Shown: positions 8,479 through 18,281, numbered from the stretch's first letter. The stretch: 64,000 nucleotides of DNA from Lachnospiraceae bacterium (GCA_902363665.1 CABJAW010000003.1:186001-250000), one strand, 5' to 3'. The notes: a model not told the origin generated them from the sequence alone. Translations and numbers: made by a program.

Positions 8479-8502
8479 CCGGTTCGTTATTGTCTGATTC
8501 GG

Positions 8503-10056
8503 TTAAAAGGTGAAATCGTTGAAAAATACCGTACCATTTTCCAGAACGTTGACGCCCTGCAGTTCGCTTCTGTATGCAAAGTAGGACACATCGGAATAGA
8601 ACGGAATGATATCGAGATTCTCAAACATCTTGCTCTGGATTTCTCCGATCTTCTGTGTACGCTCGGTGGAGTCAATGGTGGTAGCTGCATCTTCGACGGA
8701 TGCAGAGTAATCGTCATTGTTTCCAGGTGCATCTTTGTCATAATAGCAGCAGTTCAGGACCAGCATCGGCTCTGCCCACTCCAGTACCTCGATTCCGGCA
8801 TCATAGTCATCGTCGCTGATGCTCTCATAAATATAGTTCCAGTCGATCGACTCGATATCCATCTGGATGCCGATCTCTGCCATCTGCTCCTGCAGCCCCT
8901 GTGCCATGATGATGCTTGTTCCGCTGGAACGGGTGTAGAAGGTAAATTCAAGCGGTGTGCCGTCTTTTTCAAGAATACCGTCTCCGTCACTGTCTTCATA
9001 ACCTGCATCGGCAAGGATCTGCTTTGCTTTTTCCTGGTCATTGCAGTAGTTGTTCATGAAGTCATCCTTTGCATCCTGTGAAAAGTTGGTTACGGAATCG
9101 TAGATCATGGAATAAGCCGGTACAGCAGCTCCGTCTGTCAGGTCGCAGAGCGCATCGCGGTCAATTGCATAAGCGACTGCCTTGCGGACTTCAATATCAG
9201 AGAAGATACCGGAGGTCGTATTCAGTTCAAAATATTCAATGTTCGGATACGTTGCATCCTGGATTGTGATGCCGTCTGCTCCTTCCAGCTCTGCTTTTCC
9301 GTCCATGGAGAGAGAGAAGGTGATATCTGCATCGCCGCTCTTTAATTCTTCCAGCTCAGTAAATTCTTCTTTGGAGAATTTAACCTTAATGCTGCTCATT
9401 TTTCCAACGCCCTTGTTTTCAACAAGCGGGTTGTCGGTGGAATAGCCCTCGTTCGGCACAAGAACAACTTCCGTACCCGGTTCGTAACTTTCCACGCTGT
9501 ACTGGCCATACGGTACGGCACCCCACATCAGCTCATCCTGATCCATGGAATCCAGCTGATCCTTGTCGATGACACCGATGAAGCAGGCAGCCAGATTGTA
9601 AAGCATATCCGAACGGAAACTGGAAAGATGAAGCGTAACCTGTCTGCCGTCAACATCCATGGACTCAATATTTGAATAGCCATCTGCGTATGGGCTGACT
9701 TCTTTTCCGTACTCCAGAGAGGCAACAACGTCTTCCGGCTCTACCTGTTCGCCGGTTGCATAATATTTGCCTTCCGGAACGTTAAACGTTGCGGTCAGAC
9801 CGTCGTCGCTTAATTTCCAGTCGGTGCAGATGCCGTCCAGAAGATCTCCGGTTTTCGGATCCTCTGTAAAAAGAGAATCTGCGATCAGAGACTGTGCGGA
9901 TGCCCAGCCGTCCTGCTGGAACATGTCGGTGCCGTACCACTCGCTGTCAATGACAACCATGGTATCCTTTGCGTCACCATCTGCCAGTGCAGTCATGGAA
10001 AGCGGCAGGGTTCCTGCCATTACTGCTGCCATACAAAATGCCAGTGTCTTTTTCAT
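8503..10056 (-). CDS. Peptide ABC transporter substrate-binding protein, family 5 (SBP_bac_5)
   Basis: 517 residues, secreted. Family 5 proteins bind oligopeptides, dipeptides or nickel complexes for Opp/Dpp importers. The signal peptide (MKKTLAFCMAAVMAGTLPLS then TALA) ends in an ALA type I cleavage site. There is no lipobox: the only Cys, residue 8, follows Phe in the hydrophobic core, so the usual lipid anchor of Gram-positive binding proteins is missing. The mature domain shows the family pattern, including DGLTATFNVPEGKYY and the EVRKAVAYAIDR helix. It follows the two permeases and two ATPases of the same importer in the same direction, 127 bases after the last ATPase. Confidence 0.9.
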   Translation of the reverse strand: MKKTLAFCMAAVMAGTLPLSMTALADGDAKDTMVVIDSEWYGTDMFQQDGWASAQSLIADSLFTEDPKTGDLLDGICTDWKLSDDGLTATFNVPEGKYYATGEQVEPEDVVASLEYGKEVSPYADGYSNIESMDVDGRQVTLHLSSFRSDMLYNLAACFIGVIDKDQLDSMDQDELMWGAVPYGQYSVESYEPGTEVVLVPNEGYSTDNPLVENKGVGKMSSIKVKFSKEEFTELEELKSGDADITFSLSMDGKAELEGADGITIQDATYPNIEYFELNTTSGIFSDIEVRKAVAYAIDRDALCDLTDGAAVPAYSMIYDSVTNFSQDAKDDFMNNYCNDQEKAKQILADAGYEDSDGDGILEKDGTPLEFTFYTRSSGTSIIMAQGLQEQMAEIGIQMDIESIDWNYIYESISDDDYDAGIEVLEWAEPMLVLNCCYYDKDAPGNNDDYSASVEDAATTIDSTERTQKIGEIQSKMFENLDIIPFYSDVSYFAYRSELQGVNVLENGTVFFNDFTF

Positions 10057-10183
10057 ACATTTTTCCTCCTGTTTTTCTTTCTCCCCGAAATTGAGGGAAT
10101 GAATCGACGGTTTGACGGACGTTTTTGCTGTTTTTACGGGCAGGGGTAATCGATTCGGCTGTTCCGCCCCTTACCCATACTTT

Positions 10184-11155
10184 TCAATCCTTCAGCGGAT
10201 GCAGGCAGGCTGCTTCATGATCCGTGCCGACAGATATCATAGGCGGGACTGTTTTTTTGCAGTCCTCCTGTGCATATTTGCAGCGTGGGCAGAAATGACA
10301 TCCCTCTCCCATGTGGATCAGGCTTCCGGGATCGCCGGTCATTACCTCTTTTTTTCTTCCGCGCAGCCGCGGATTGAGAATCGGTGCGGCATCCATCAAT
10401 CCCTTTGTATATGGGTGCTTTGGATGTTCTGCGATCTCTTCCACCGGTCCGAATTCCACAAGCTTTCCGAGGTACATGACAGCGATCTTGTCGCTGATAT
10501 ATTTAATCACGTTGAGATCGTGTGTGATCACAAGATAAGTCAGGTGCAGCTGTTCCTGGAGATCGAGCAGCAGATTTAAAATCTGTGCCTGAACAGAGAT
10601 ATCCAGCGCACTTGTCGGTTCGTCGAGGATCATGATCTTCGGTTCCAGTGCAAGTGCACGCGCAATGGCGATTCGCTGCAGCTGGCCGCCGGAAAGCTGA
10701 TGCGGATAGCTTTCCAGATACCGCTCATCCATTTTTACCATTGCCATGACCTCGCGGGCTTTTTCACGGGCTCTGGCACGTGGAACTCCATGGATGATCA
10801 TCGGCCGCATAATTGAGCTTTCTACAGTCTGACGCGGATTTAAGTTTGCGGCCGGATCCTGAAAGACAACCGCCACTTCCCGGTGAATCTGTTCCATTTC
10901 TTTTCTGCCGGCTTTTGAAATATCAATGCCGTTGATGCAGACTTTTCCACCGGTCAGCTTTGTCAGGCGCAAAAGTGCACGGGCCAGTGTAGTCTTTCCG
11001 CTTCCGGATTCTCCGACAAGACCAACGATCTCGCCTTCCTGGATCGTGAAAGAAACATCATCCACCGCTTTTACACTGCGAGCGTTCTTTTTCAGGAAAC
11101 CGCCTCCGATGGAGAAATATTTTTCTACGTGTTCCAGTGTTACCATTTCCCCCAT
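10184..11155 (-). CDS. Oligopeptide/dipeptide ABC transporter ATPase, OppF/DppF type
   Basis: 323 residues, cytoplasmic. Walker A is GESGSGKT, the signature LSGGQLQRIAIARAL and Walker B MILDEPTSALD. The C-terminal oligopeptide/dipeptide extension carries the Cys cluster (CHFCPRCKYAQEDC) typical of OppD/F proteins, a possible Fe-S or zinc site. One of two nucleotide-binding subunits: it starts 3 bases after the DppD-like gene ends, so translation is coupled. Pairs with the permeases upstream and the family 5 binding protein downstream. Confidence 0.93.
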   Translation of the reverse strand: MGEMVTLEHVEKYFSIGGGFLKKNARSVKAVDDVSFTIQEGEIVGLVGESGSGKTTLARALLRLTKLTGGKVCINGIDISKAGRKEMEQIHREVAVVFQDPAANLNPRQTVESSIMRPMIIHGVPRARAREKAREVMAMVKMDERYLESYPHQLSGGQLQRIAIARALALEPKIMILDEPTSALDISVQAQILNLLLDLQEQLHLTYLVITHDLNVIKYISDKIAVMYLGKLVEFGPVEEIAEHPKHPYTKGLMDAAPILNPRLRGRKKEVMTGDPGSLIHMGEGCHFCPRCKYAQEDCKKTVPPMISVGTDHEAACLHPLKD

Positions 11156-11158
11156 CTC

Positions 11159-12154
11159 TCAGGCCTCCTTTTTAGCTGCGCGGAAACATCTGCAGGTGTG
11201 CGTTTCGGAAAGTGTTACCATCGGCGGAGTTTCGCGGAAGCATTGCTCTTTGGCATACGGGCAGCGGTTTGCAAAACGGCATTCCGGCTTCTTTTCCAGA
11301 ATACGCGGAACAGAACCGTCAATTGTCTGCAGTCGTCCCTCTTTTTTTGTTTTACGCGGGAGTGCCTGCATCAGAAGCGTAGTGTACGGATGAGTCGGAT
11401 GCTCAAAAATTTCAAAGACATCTCCGCTCTCGATCACCTCGCCCGCATACATGACAGCGATTTTATCGGCTACTTCAGCTACCAGGCCGAAATTGTGAGT
11501 GATCAGCATAATCGCCGTATTATAAGTATTTTTAAGTTCCTTGATGATCTCAAGGATCTGCGCCTCGATCGTGACATCAAGCGCTGTTGTCGGCTCGTCC
11601 GCGATCAGAAGCTCCGGGTTGCGGGAAAGCATCATTGCAATCATAACTCTCTGGCGCATACCACCGGACATTTCGTGAGGATAGCTTTTTGCCCGTTCCC
11701 CGGCATCAGGCATTTTTACATCCTGATACAGCTTTAATACTTTTTCCCATGCCTGCGCATGATTCAGTCCGTCAAGCAGGATCGCTTCTTCAACCTGGCT
11801 TCCCGTTGTATAAACGGGATTTAAGGAATCCAGCGGATTCTGGAAGATCATGCCGATATGCTTGCCGCGGATGCTTTCCATTTTTTTATCCGAACAGGCA
11901 TTTAAGTCCTCTCCATTAAAGAGGATTTTTCCGGTAACCTTGGAATTTCCGCCTGGGATCAGGTTCATAATGCTGTGTGCGACGGTAGATTTTCCGCAGC
12001 CGCTCTCTCCGACAACAGCGAATACTTCACCGCGGGAAATACTTAAATTTACATCATTGACGGCAGATAAGTAGCCGCCTTTTACTTTGTACTGGATGCT
12101 CAGGTGCTCCAGTTTTAACAGTTCTTCTTTTTTTAACTCTTCTTTCATATCCAC
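11159..12154 (-). CDS. Oligopeptide/dipeptide ABC transporter ATPase, OppD/DppD type
   Basis: 331 residues. Walker [10 protein letters not shown], signature [13 protein letters not shown] and Walker [13 protein letters not shown] mark it as the OppD-type partner (the MSGGMRQR form is characteristic of that subunit). The C-terminal extension has the Cys cluster [14 protein letters not shown]. It begins six bases after the permease gene. Drives ATP-powered peptide import together with the OppF-type subunit. Confidence 0.93.
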   Translation of the reverse strand: MDMKEELKKEELLKLEHLSIQYKVKGGYLSAVNDVNLSISRGEVFAVVGESGCGKSTVAHSIMNLIPGGNSKVTGKILFNGEDLNACSDKKMESIRGKHIGMIFQNPLDSLNPVYTTGSQVEEAILLDGLNHAQAWEKVLKLYQDVKMPDAGERAKSYPHEMSGGMRQRVMIAMMLSRNPELLIADEPTTALDVTIEAQILEIIKELKNTYNTAIMLITHNFGLVAEVADKIAVMYAGEVIESGDVFEIFEHPTHPYTTLLMQALPRKTKKEGRLQTIDGSVPRILEKKPECRFANRCPYAKEQCFRETPPMVTLSETHTCRCFRAAKKEA

Positions 12155-12160
12155 ACGCTC

Positions 12161-13012
12161 CTACTGTGATTTCATGTGCGGGTCCAGGATATCCCGGAGT
12201 CCTTCACCGAGAAGATTGAAGCCAAATACCGTATAAACAAGCGCAAGTCCCGGAAACAGTCCGAGCCACGGAGCGCGGCTGATATAGGAAATACTGTTGG
12301 AAAGCGCAAGTCCCCAGTCCGGCGACGGCACCTGAGAACCAAGACCCAGGAAGGAAAGCGTCGTGGTAGACAAAATAGCGGACGGCAGGTTAGTGGATAC
12401 CATGACGATCAGAGACGGCAGAACATTCGGAAGAATGTAGCGCGTGATAATCGAAAAGGATGATTCACCGAAGGAAATTCCCGTCTCCACGAAAGCCATA
12501 TTCCGAAGCGCCATCGTCTTTGCACGAACCGGACGCGCATAGGATGCCCAGCTGACGAGTGAGATCGCAATGATCGAGTTGGTCAGCCCCTTGCCAAGTA
12601 AAGTTACAACTGTAAGAGCAAGAATTGTACCAGGAATACACCAGGTAAGATCGGTCATAAAGGAGAAGACACGGTCTATCCATTTTCCGAAATAACCGCT
12701 GATCAGACCGACCGCTACACCGATCACAAGCTGAAGGGCAGCACCGAGAAAACAGATCCATAAGGTGATCCGTGTACCGGCAATTACGCGGGAAAACATG
12801 TCCCTGCCCATCTCATCCGTTCCGAACCAGTGCGCTGCACTTGGCGCTTCAAGACGTCCGCCCACCGAGTTTTTATTGTACGGGAACGGTGCAATGGAAT
12901 CTGCAAAGATGGCGATCACGATGATTGAAAGCAGAATCACAAGCCCGATCATAAGGTTTCGGTTACGGAGGCAGTCATGCAGCGTATTTTTTAATTTACT
13001 CTCTTTCATCAC
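12161..13012 (-). CDS. Peptide ABC transporter permease, OppC/DppC type
   Basis: 283 residues with six membrane segments expected. Shows the N-terminal OppC domain helix, the GTDEMGRDMFSRVIAGTRIT motif common to DppC/OppC, and the coupling EAA-like loop around VRAKTMALRNMAFVETG. The C-terminal NLLGEGLRDILDP is the classical ending. The start overlaps the preceding permease by four bases (ATGA). Confidence 0.94.
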   Translation of the reverse strand: MMKESKLKNTLHDCLRNRNLMIGLVILLSIIVIAIFADSIAPFPYNKNSVGGRLEAPSAAHWFGTDEMGRDMFSRVIAGTRITLWICFLGAALQLVIGVAVGLISGYFGKWIDRVFSFMTDLTWCIPGTILALTVVTLLGKGLTNSIIAISLVSWASYARPVRAKTMALRNMAFVETGISFGESSFSIITRYILPNVLPSLIVMVSTNLPSAILSTTTLSFLGLGSQVPSPDWGLALSNSISYISRAPWLGLFPGLALVYTVFGFNLLGEGLRDILDPHMKSQ

Positions 13013-13953
13013 CGGTCACCTCCATTTAAGGATACGCGGATGCGCGGATCCAGCATGCCGACAACGAGGTCGCTGATGATGTTGCAGATCACCGTAAGGA
13101 TCGCGATCAGAAGCACACAGGCCTGTACGACCGGAAAGTCCTGTACGATGATCGAGTTCAAAAGCAGATTTCCCATGCCCGGAATACCGAAAATGTTTTC
13201 TGTTACAACGGCACCGGAGATCAGCCACGGAATCGACATAAAGACAAGAACCGTTACCATGATAAGTGCATTGCGCAGTACATGTTTTACCATAACGGTC
13301 TTTCTCGGAACTCCCTTTGCGAGCGCTGTAGTCACAAATTTTTCGTTCAGTACTTCAAGCACTTCTGCTTTGATCAGTCGGATCGTGCCTGCGACGCTTC
13401 CAAGCGTAAGGGAAACGACAGGAAGAATAAAATTTTCAGGCTTTTCATAACCGCTGATCGGCAGCCATTTCAGCTTTACACTGAATATAATGATAAAGAG
13501 TACGCTGAGCCAGAACGTAGGCACCGCAGTCAGCAGCAGGGAAAAGTTCACTGTAAACCGGTCAAAAAACGTATCCTTTTTGATCGCACACAAAAGGCCG
13601 ATCGGCAGTGCCACGATCATTTCCAGCAAAAGTGACAGTCCGCATAAAGCGAGACTAAGCGGAATCCGGTTTTTCATCAGATCCCACACCGGTGTCTTAT
13701 ATCGAGTGGACTTGCCAAAATTGTGATCGACCAGAATATTTTTCATCCAGTCAACATACTGCTCTACGAGCGGACGGTCATAGCCCATCTCGTGAGCGAT
13801 CTGCTCTTTCTTCTCTTCGCTTACTTTGCGGTCGACAACCATATCAACCGGATTGCCGGGCATCAGGTACAGCAGGCTGAATACCAGAACTGATACGCAA
13901 AATACCAGAACAATGCCCTGCAGGATCTGTTTTACAATGTAATTAAAAATAAT
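13009..13953 (-). CDS. Peptide ABC transporter permease, OppB/DppB type, with non-ATG start
   Basis: The first in-frame ATG is at 13863, but starting there deletes the first membrane helix that every DppB/OppB needs. The frame stays open upstream and encodes IIFNYIVKQILQGIVLVF and further hydrophobic residues, exactly the family N-terminus (normally M..Y..KRIL). No ATG, GTG or TTG exists there; an ATT at 13951-13953 sits six bases after AAGGGAG. I therefore place the start at that ATT, giving 314 residues, the normal family length. Other motifs: MPGNPVD after the first helix, and the EAA loop in VKHVLRNALIMVTV. Either a rare ATT start (known for infC) or a point change/assembly error of ATG. 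Confidence 0.85.
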   Translation of the reverse strand: MIFNYIVKQILQGIVLVFCVSVLVFSLLYLMPGNPVDMVVDRKVSEEKKEQIAHEMGYDRPLVEQYVDWMKNILVDHNFGKSTRYKTPVWDLMKNRIPLSLALCGLSLLLEMIVALPIGLLCAIKKDTFFDRFTVNFSLLLTAVPTFWLSVLFIIIFSVKLKWLPISGYEKPENFILPVVSLTLGSVAGTIRLIKAEVLEVLNEKFVTTALAKGVPRKTVMVKHVLRNALIMVTVLVFMSIPWLISGAVVTENIFGIPGMGNLLLNSIIVQDFPVVQACVLLIAILTVICNIISDLVVGMLDPRIRVSLNGGDR

Positions 13954-14057
13954 AACCGCTCCCTTCTTCCGGCAGTGAAAAATCAGTTTTTGCCGATCTG
14001 CCGCTGCTGTTTTGTTTTATCAGCAAAATCTCCTGCCAAATGAGGCTGGTGTCATGC

Positions 14058-15473
14058 TCAGTGATCCACCCGCTGGTAGATTCTGGTATAACAGCGGACA
14101 CCCCAGGCTCTGCCGTCTTTTAAGTAAAATTCCGCAGTGCTGATCCTCTTGCTGTGGTCTTTTTTATCGACGATCGCAAACACCGTTTTTCCGCACAGCA
14201 GGAAATCAACCGGCTGATCGTGGTATGTACCGGTCAGCACACCGTCTTCGTATCGTACGATACAGTGGGACGGAATGCCTTCCTTTGCCATGAAATCGCC
14301 GCACAGCGCTTCCTGCATGGAGAATGTCCGGCCATTTGGCTCTGCCCAGCGGTGTGTCGTCTCAAGTGGAAGACCGAGAATGTAGTTGTAGCAGATCCAC
14401 TGGAAGTCATCGACATCGACGTCCCCTTCGTTGCACAGAACTGCGCAGGAATAACCTCCTTCAACCAGGCCGCCTTTTGTGGAAACGCCGTGCAGTCCGC
14501 CGGAATGCTCACAGACTACTTTTCCGGCGATCAGCCGTTTTTCCAGTCCGAGGCAGTAATATGGGCGTTCCTGCACCGGAAATGATTTTCCAATGAGAAG
14601 ATCGACTGCCTCAGCCGGAATGACCTGACGCCCCTTCCATTTTCCGCCGTCACAGAGCATCTTGTAATAGCGAGTGATATCATTAGACGTAGACTTGACG
14701 CAGGCACAGCCGCGAAAAGGCGGGAGCACGGACCAGTTATCATCCTGGAGCAGGGAGCCGTCGTCATCGCGTTCAAAAAGGCTTGTCATATTGCCGCCGG
14801 AAAGCGCTCTCGCTTCGCTGCCGTCCAGATCAAGAATGGTTCTTGTCATGCCGAGCGGCCGGAAAATGCGTTCGGTCAGAAACTGTTCCAGTGAGATGCC
14901 TGCTGCCTGATCGACCACATAGGAAAGCAGCGCGTAACCCTCGTTGGAATAGCTCATATAATCGCCTGGCATGCCGAGTACTTCATAATCACCTTTGGAG
15001 ATGTAATCCACGATCTGCTCGATCTTATCCATCTTGTTTGGAGAGGTGGCGACCATCTGGCGGTACCAGTCGGTATCACGCTCAATGCTGTTCATTGCGA
15101 TCGACCATTCAAGCGGCTCCATCGGAGGAATGCCGGCGCGATGCATTGCGATCATCCGCAGCGTCACGCATTCATCCGGAATACCTGGAATATGTAATTT
15201 CGGAAAGTATTTTGTGATCGGATCCTCCAGATCCAGCTTTCCTTCCGTCTGAAGAATCGCGCAGGCAAGCGCCGTGATGGATTTGCTCATCGATGCGATG
15301 CCAAAGATTGTATTTTCATCGGCCGGAAGCTGGTGGCTGATATCGCGCATTCCATATCCTTTTTCAAACAGAATGCCTTCCGGTCCGCGGATTGTGACTG
15401 CGATGCCCGGAAATCCTTTTTCTTTAAATAAATGTGTCAGCGCTTCGTCCAGCGCCTTTATGTCTCGGTTCAT
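14058..15473 (-). CDS. Serine hydrolase, beta-lactamase family (S12, class C/DD-peptidase fold)
   Basis: 471 residues with no signal peptide, so cytoplasmic, unlike penicillin-binding DD-peptidases. Catalytic motifs: SMSK (Ser61, Lys64), YSN (Tyr175, Asn177) and HSGG in place of KTG, a variant common in D-aminopeptidases and esterases of this family. Residues 360-471 form a C-terminal beta domain of unknown role. Within the cluster the best guess is a D-amino-acid amidase or D-aminopeptidase acting on imported peptides; an esterase or cytoplasmic LD/DD-cleaving enzyme is possible. It lies between the racemase-like gene and the importer genes, all in one direction. Confidence 0.85.
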   Translation of the reverse strand: MNRDIKALDEALTHLFKEKGFPGIAVTIRGPEGILFEKGYGMRDISHQLPADENTIFGIASMSKSITALACAILQTEGKLDLEDPITKYFPKLHIPGIPDECVTLRMIAMHRAGIPPMEPLEWSIAMNSIERDTDWYRQMVATSPNKMDKIEQIVDYISKGDYEVLGMPGDYMSYSNEGYALLSYVVDQAAGISLEQFLTERIFRPLGMTRTILDLDGSEARALSGGNMTSLFERDDDGSLLQDDNWSVLPPFRGCACVKSTSNDITRYYKMLCDGGKWKGRQVIPAEAVDLLIGKSFPVQERPYYCLGLEKRLIAGKVVCEHSGGLHGVSTKGGLVEGGYSCAVLCNEGDVDVDDFQWICYNYILGLPLETTHRWAEPNGRTFSMQEALCGDFMAKEGIPSHCIVRYEDGVLTGTYHDQPVDFLLCGKTVFAIVDKKDHSKRISTAEFYLKDGRAWGVRCYTRIYQRVDH

Positions 15474-15546
15474 ACCTTATTCTCCTTATACTCCTGCGGC
15501 TGCCCCAAAATCTGGTTTATTTTCTGATGCGGCTGCCTCAGTTCTG

Positions 15547-16263
15547 TTATCTGTACTCCGGTTTTACTTCTCTTCCGCTGTATGTGATCACGCGTGCCGC
15601 AAGAATCCGCATTGGATCAATGTAATAGGAACTAAAGTGCAGCTCTTCTTTTACAACAGAAAGCTCCGTACAGCCCATGATGGCACAGGCGCAGTTTTCC
15701 TGGCGCAGGTAAGCAGCGATTTTTTCCCAGACCTCTTTTTCGGCTGGAAGCCCTTTTTTTATGCGGTCATAGATCTGACTCATGACAAGCGCTTCAATTT
15801 CTTCAGAAGGGACAAACGGATGACCACCGTGTGATTCAAGACGCTTCTGATACAGTCCGGTCTGGATTGTTCCGCGGGTAGCCAGAATTGCGATTTTTCC
15901 GCCTGCTGCCTGGCGCACTGCTTCTTTTGCGGTTTCTTCCGGCATGTGAATGAGCGGAACCTGCGTCTCTTTTGCGACCTTTTCCATGAAAAAGTGTGCA
16001 GTGTTGCAGGTGACTGCGACCGCCTCACAGCCGCATCCGACAAGCGTTTTTACATCTTCCCGCATCTTTTTCATGACAGGTTCTTCCTTACCGCTTAAAA
16101 TTGCAGCCGTACGGTCCGGCATGGCTGCATCACTTAAGATCACCATATTGACGTGATCCTGGTCGCAGGAGGCCTCAGTCATTTCCGTCACATACCGGTA
16201 AAAAAGCCAGGTTGCAGCCGGACCCATTCCACCGATAATTCCTATTTTTCTGTCGTGTTCCAT
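15547..16263 (-). CDS. Aspartate/glutamate racemase family protein
   Basis: 238 residues from the ATG at 16263, which has AAAGGAG nine bases upstream; the longer frame to 16287 lacks a site. Cofactor-independent racemases use two Cys as acid/base. Both are visible: VTCNTAHF near residue 83 and IMGCTELSVV near 190. The N-terminus has the family motif GIIGGMGPAAT. It probably interconverts D- and L-Asp or Glu released from peptides, feeding them into normal L-amino acid metabolism. The residues after each Cys (CNT, CTE) match the YgeA/RacD-type branch rather than MurI, so a wall-synthesis role is unlikely. Confidence 0.9.
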   Translation of the reverse strand: MEHDRKIGIIGGMGPAATWLFYRYVTEMTEASCDQDHVNMVILSDAAMPDRTAAILSGKEEPVMKKMREDVKTLVGCGCEAVAVTCNTAHFFMEKVAKETQVPLIHMPEETAKEAVRQAAGGKIAILATRGTIQTGLYQKRLESHGGHPFVPSEEIEALVMSQIYDRIKKGLPAEKEVWEKIAAYLRQENCACAIMGCTELSVVKEELHFSSYYIDPMRILAARVITYSGREVKPEYR

Positions 16264-16358
16264 TGTGTTTTTCTCCTTTGCAGTCAAAGCGAATTAACTA
16301 TTCCGGCTTATTGCCTCCGGCAGTTTCGCAGGGAACTTGTCTGACTAATCCGACGTCT

Positions 16359-17150
16359 TTATCCAATAAATGACATTGCGACGCGAACATCATAAAAACG
16401 TTTGCTTTCAAAGCGCACCGTATGCGCATCGATCTGTGTCACCCCTGGATACCAGCTGGCACTGCGCGCATCCATATGGGATTTATACTGGATTTCCAGT
16501 ACATAGTGATCACTTGACTCCCGCAGGGAATGTGCCATGCCAAGGCTTCCTGCCACATCTTCTTTGATCTGACGGATCGCCGCCTTTGGGTGCATATTCC
16601 AGGTGCCGGAACCAATCCCTTTTTTTACGGCTGTTGTGACGATCCCAGGATATTCTTCTTTTGCAGTACCGCAGATCCCCTCATCTCCGGAAAGATAGAT
16701 GGACGGAATGCCGCACAGATCCGCCCACAGGGAATTGATCGTAAATTCCGATGCAATGCGGTCGTTGATTTTTATGTAATTGTAACGCTTCAGGTTTGTG
16801 GTATGTGCAAGCGGACTTGTGTTGGTAAACGCTGCGGAATGATATCCAATGTACATTGCTGCGTCAAAACTCTCATCGATCCCTGCCATCATGGATGCCG
16901 GATGGCACATCCAGCCGCGGATCAGCTCGGCTCCTTCCGGAAGCAGATCCGGAAGAATATTGCAGGCATCATTATGGGCGTCCCGGATAACGACAGTATG
17001 CCCTGCCTCCAGGATTGCTTCGCAGGCTGCTGCCGCCTCCAGCGACATCTGACGCCTTGCCATCTCATAATCTTTTCCGCCATGTTCAGTTTCTTCCCAC
17101 TGCGTCACACCGGTAACGCCTTCAATATCTGCACTGATGAAGATTTTCAT
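16359..17150 (-). CDS. dppA: D-aminopeptidase, M55 family (DppA type)
   Basis: 263 residues from the ATG at 17150, close to the 274 of Bacillus DppA; AGGAG is ten bases upstream and the first residues MKIFISADIEGVTGV are the exact family opening (longer frame to 17234 rejected). M55 enzymes are zinc D-aminopeptidases cleaving D-Ala-D-Ala or D-Ala-containing peptides. Zinc-ligand candidates are Asp and Glu in SADIEG, His in RDAHNDACN and His in IGYHSAAF; SLWADLCGIPSIYLSGDEG is also typical. In Bacillus subtilis dppA heads the dpp dipeptide importer operon, as this one lies upstream of an importer. Confidence 0.93.
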   Translation of the reverse strand: MKIFISADIEGVTGVTQWEETEHGGKDYEMARRQMSLEAAAACEAILEAGHTVVIRDAHNDACNILPDLLPEGAELIRGWMCHPASMMAGIDESFDAAMYIGYHSAAFTNTSPLAHTTNLKRYNYIKINDRIASEFTINSLWADLCGIPSIYLSGDEGICGTAKEEYPGIVTTAVKKGIGSGTWNMHPKAAIRQIKEDVAGSLGMAHSLRESSDHYVLEIQYKSHMDARSASWYPGVTQIDAHTVRFESKRFYDVRVAMSFIG

Positions 17151-17255
17151 ATGTAGTAAACTCCTGTTCTTTTTAGTTATATGCACCATAGCTGCTGCTA
17201 ATTTGTTATTGCATTTTCCATGGATTTGTATCACTGTATCCGAAGAGATACTATA

Positions 17256-18281
17256 TCAGAGATATTCCCGCAGCCCGTAGATCACATTTCCTCGGGCTCC
17301 TTTCATCGTTGCTGCATGGTCAAGGGAACTGAGTACTGCCTCTTCCGCAGCTTCTGCGGTTGCCTCAAAGACAAGATCCATCGCATCATCCCGGAACGCC
17401 TTCATCTCAAATATTTTTTTCTCGCTGTAATGAGAAATGCGGTTTGCAGTAGAAAAAGCAATCGCGATATCCCCGCTTCCGTTTCCAAGGAAAGAACCTG
17501 TCCGGCAAAGGCCAACAACGCTTCTTCTTGCCATGCGGCGAAGCTGGCGGTCAGAAAGCGGAAGATCTGTGGCAAGTACAAGAATCACAGACCCCTTTTC
17601 ACATTCCTGCGGCGGAAATTTCATGCCTTCTGGTCGAAAACCGTCAATAGTGAGATTGCCGCGCATGCCGAAATTCGACATCAGGATTACACCGATCGTA
17701 TGCTCCTCGCCATCTACCGTAACGATACGGGATGCGGATCCAATACCGCCCTTTAATCCCATGCAGCACATACCGGTGCCGGAACCGACAGCGCCCTCCT
17801 CAAATGTTTCGGAACAATGATCCAGCGCCTGCCAGACATCCGCTTCGGTCACATGCATTCCGCGGATGTCATTTAACTCTCCGTCATTGCACTCCGTTAC
17901 GACGCAGTTTACAGTGCCGGTCGTTACGCCGATATCCGGATTTTCTTTTAACATATATTTTGTCAGTGCGCTAAGTGCTGTGCCGACACTTAACGTATTT
18001 GTCATGATAATCGGTGTTTCCAGTGTGCCAAGTTCTTCAATCTGCACAAGTCCTGCACTTTTCCCAAAACCGTTGATCACAGCCGCTCCGGCTGCCAGTT
18101 TTTCCTGAAACAGATTTCCCTCATGGCCGCGGATCGCGGTTACACCGGTATGAATTTCTTTTTCATTGTCGTTTAACGTTACCTGTCCGACTGTGACACC
18201 TGCAACATCCGTGATCAGGTTGCGCGGCCCTTTTGGAAATTTCTGATGGAGCTTTATTTTGCTGTTCTTTTCTAATCCCAC
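17256..18281 (-). CDS. P1 family peptidase, S58 (DmpA-like aminopeptidase)
   Basis: 341 residues, GTG start at 18281 with AGGAGG seven bases upstream. DmpA-type enzymes are autoprocessed N-terminal-nucleophile hydrolases with L-aminopeptidase and D-amidase/esterase activity; the chain is cut before a Ser. The cleavage/nucleophile motif is visible as GNGSGD in the SFLGNGSGDIAIAFST block (about residue 247), and the N-terminal block NLITDVAGVTVGQVTL is also characteristic. No signal peptide. First gene of the peptide cluster, just after a good promoter, so probably the operon head. Confidence 0.9.
   Translation of the reverse strand: MGLEKNSKIKLHQKFPKGPRNLITDVAGVTVGQVTLNDNEKEIHTGVTAIRGHEGNLFQEKLAAGAAVINGFGKSAGLVQIEELGTLETPIIMTNTLSVGTALSALTKYMLKENPDIGVTTGTVNCVVTECNDGELNDIRGMHVTEADVWQALDHCSETFEEGAVGSGTGMCCMGLKGGIGSASRIVTVDGEEHTIGVILMSNFGMRGNLTIDGFRPEGMKFPPQECEKGSVILVLATDLPLSDRQLRRMARRSVVGLCRTGSFLGNGSGDIAIAFSTANRISHYSEKKIFEMKAFRDDAMDLVFEATAEAAEEAVLSSLDHAATMKGARGNVIYGLREYL

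Noticed and set aside
13863..13953. Pseudogene or frameshift at the dppB start
   Set aside because: The frame is intact through the membrane helix; only a standard start codon is missing, so a non-ATG start or single base change is more likely.
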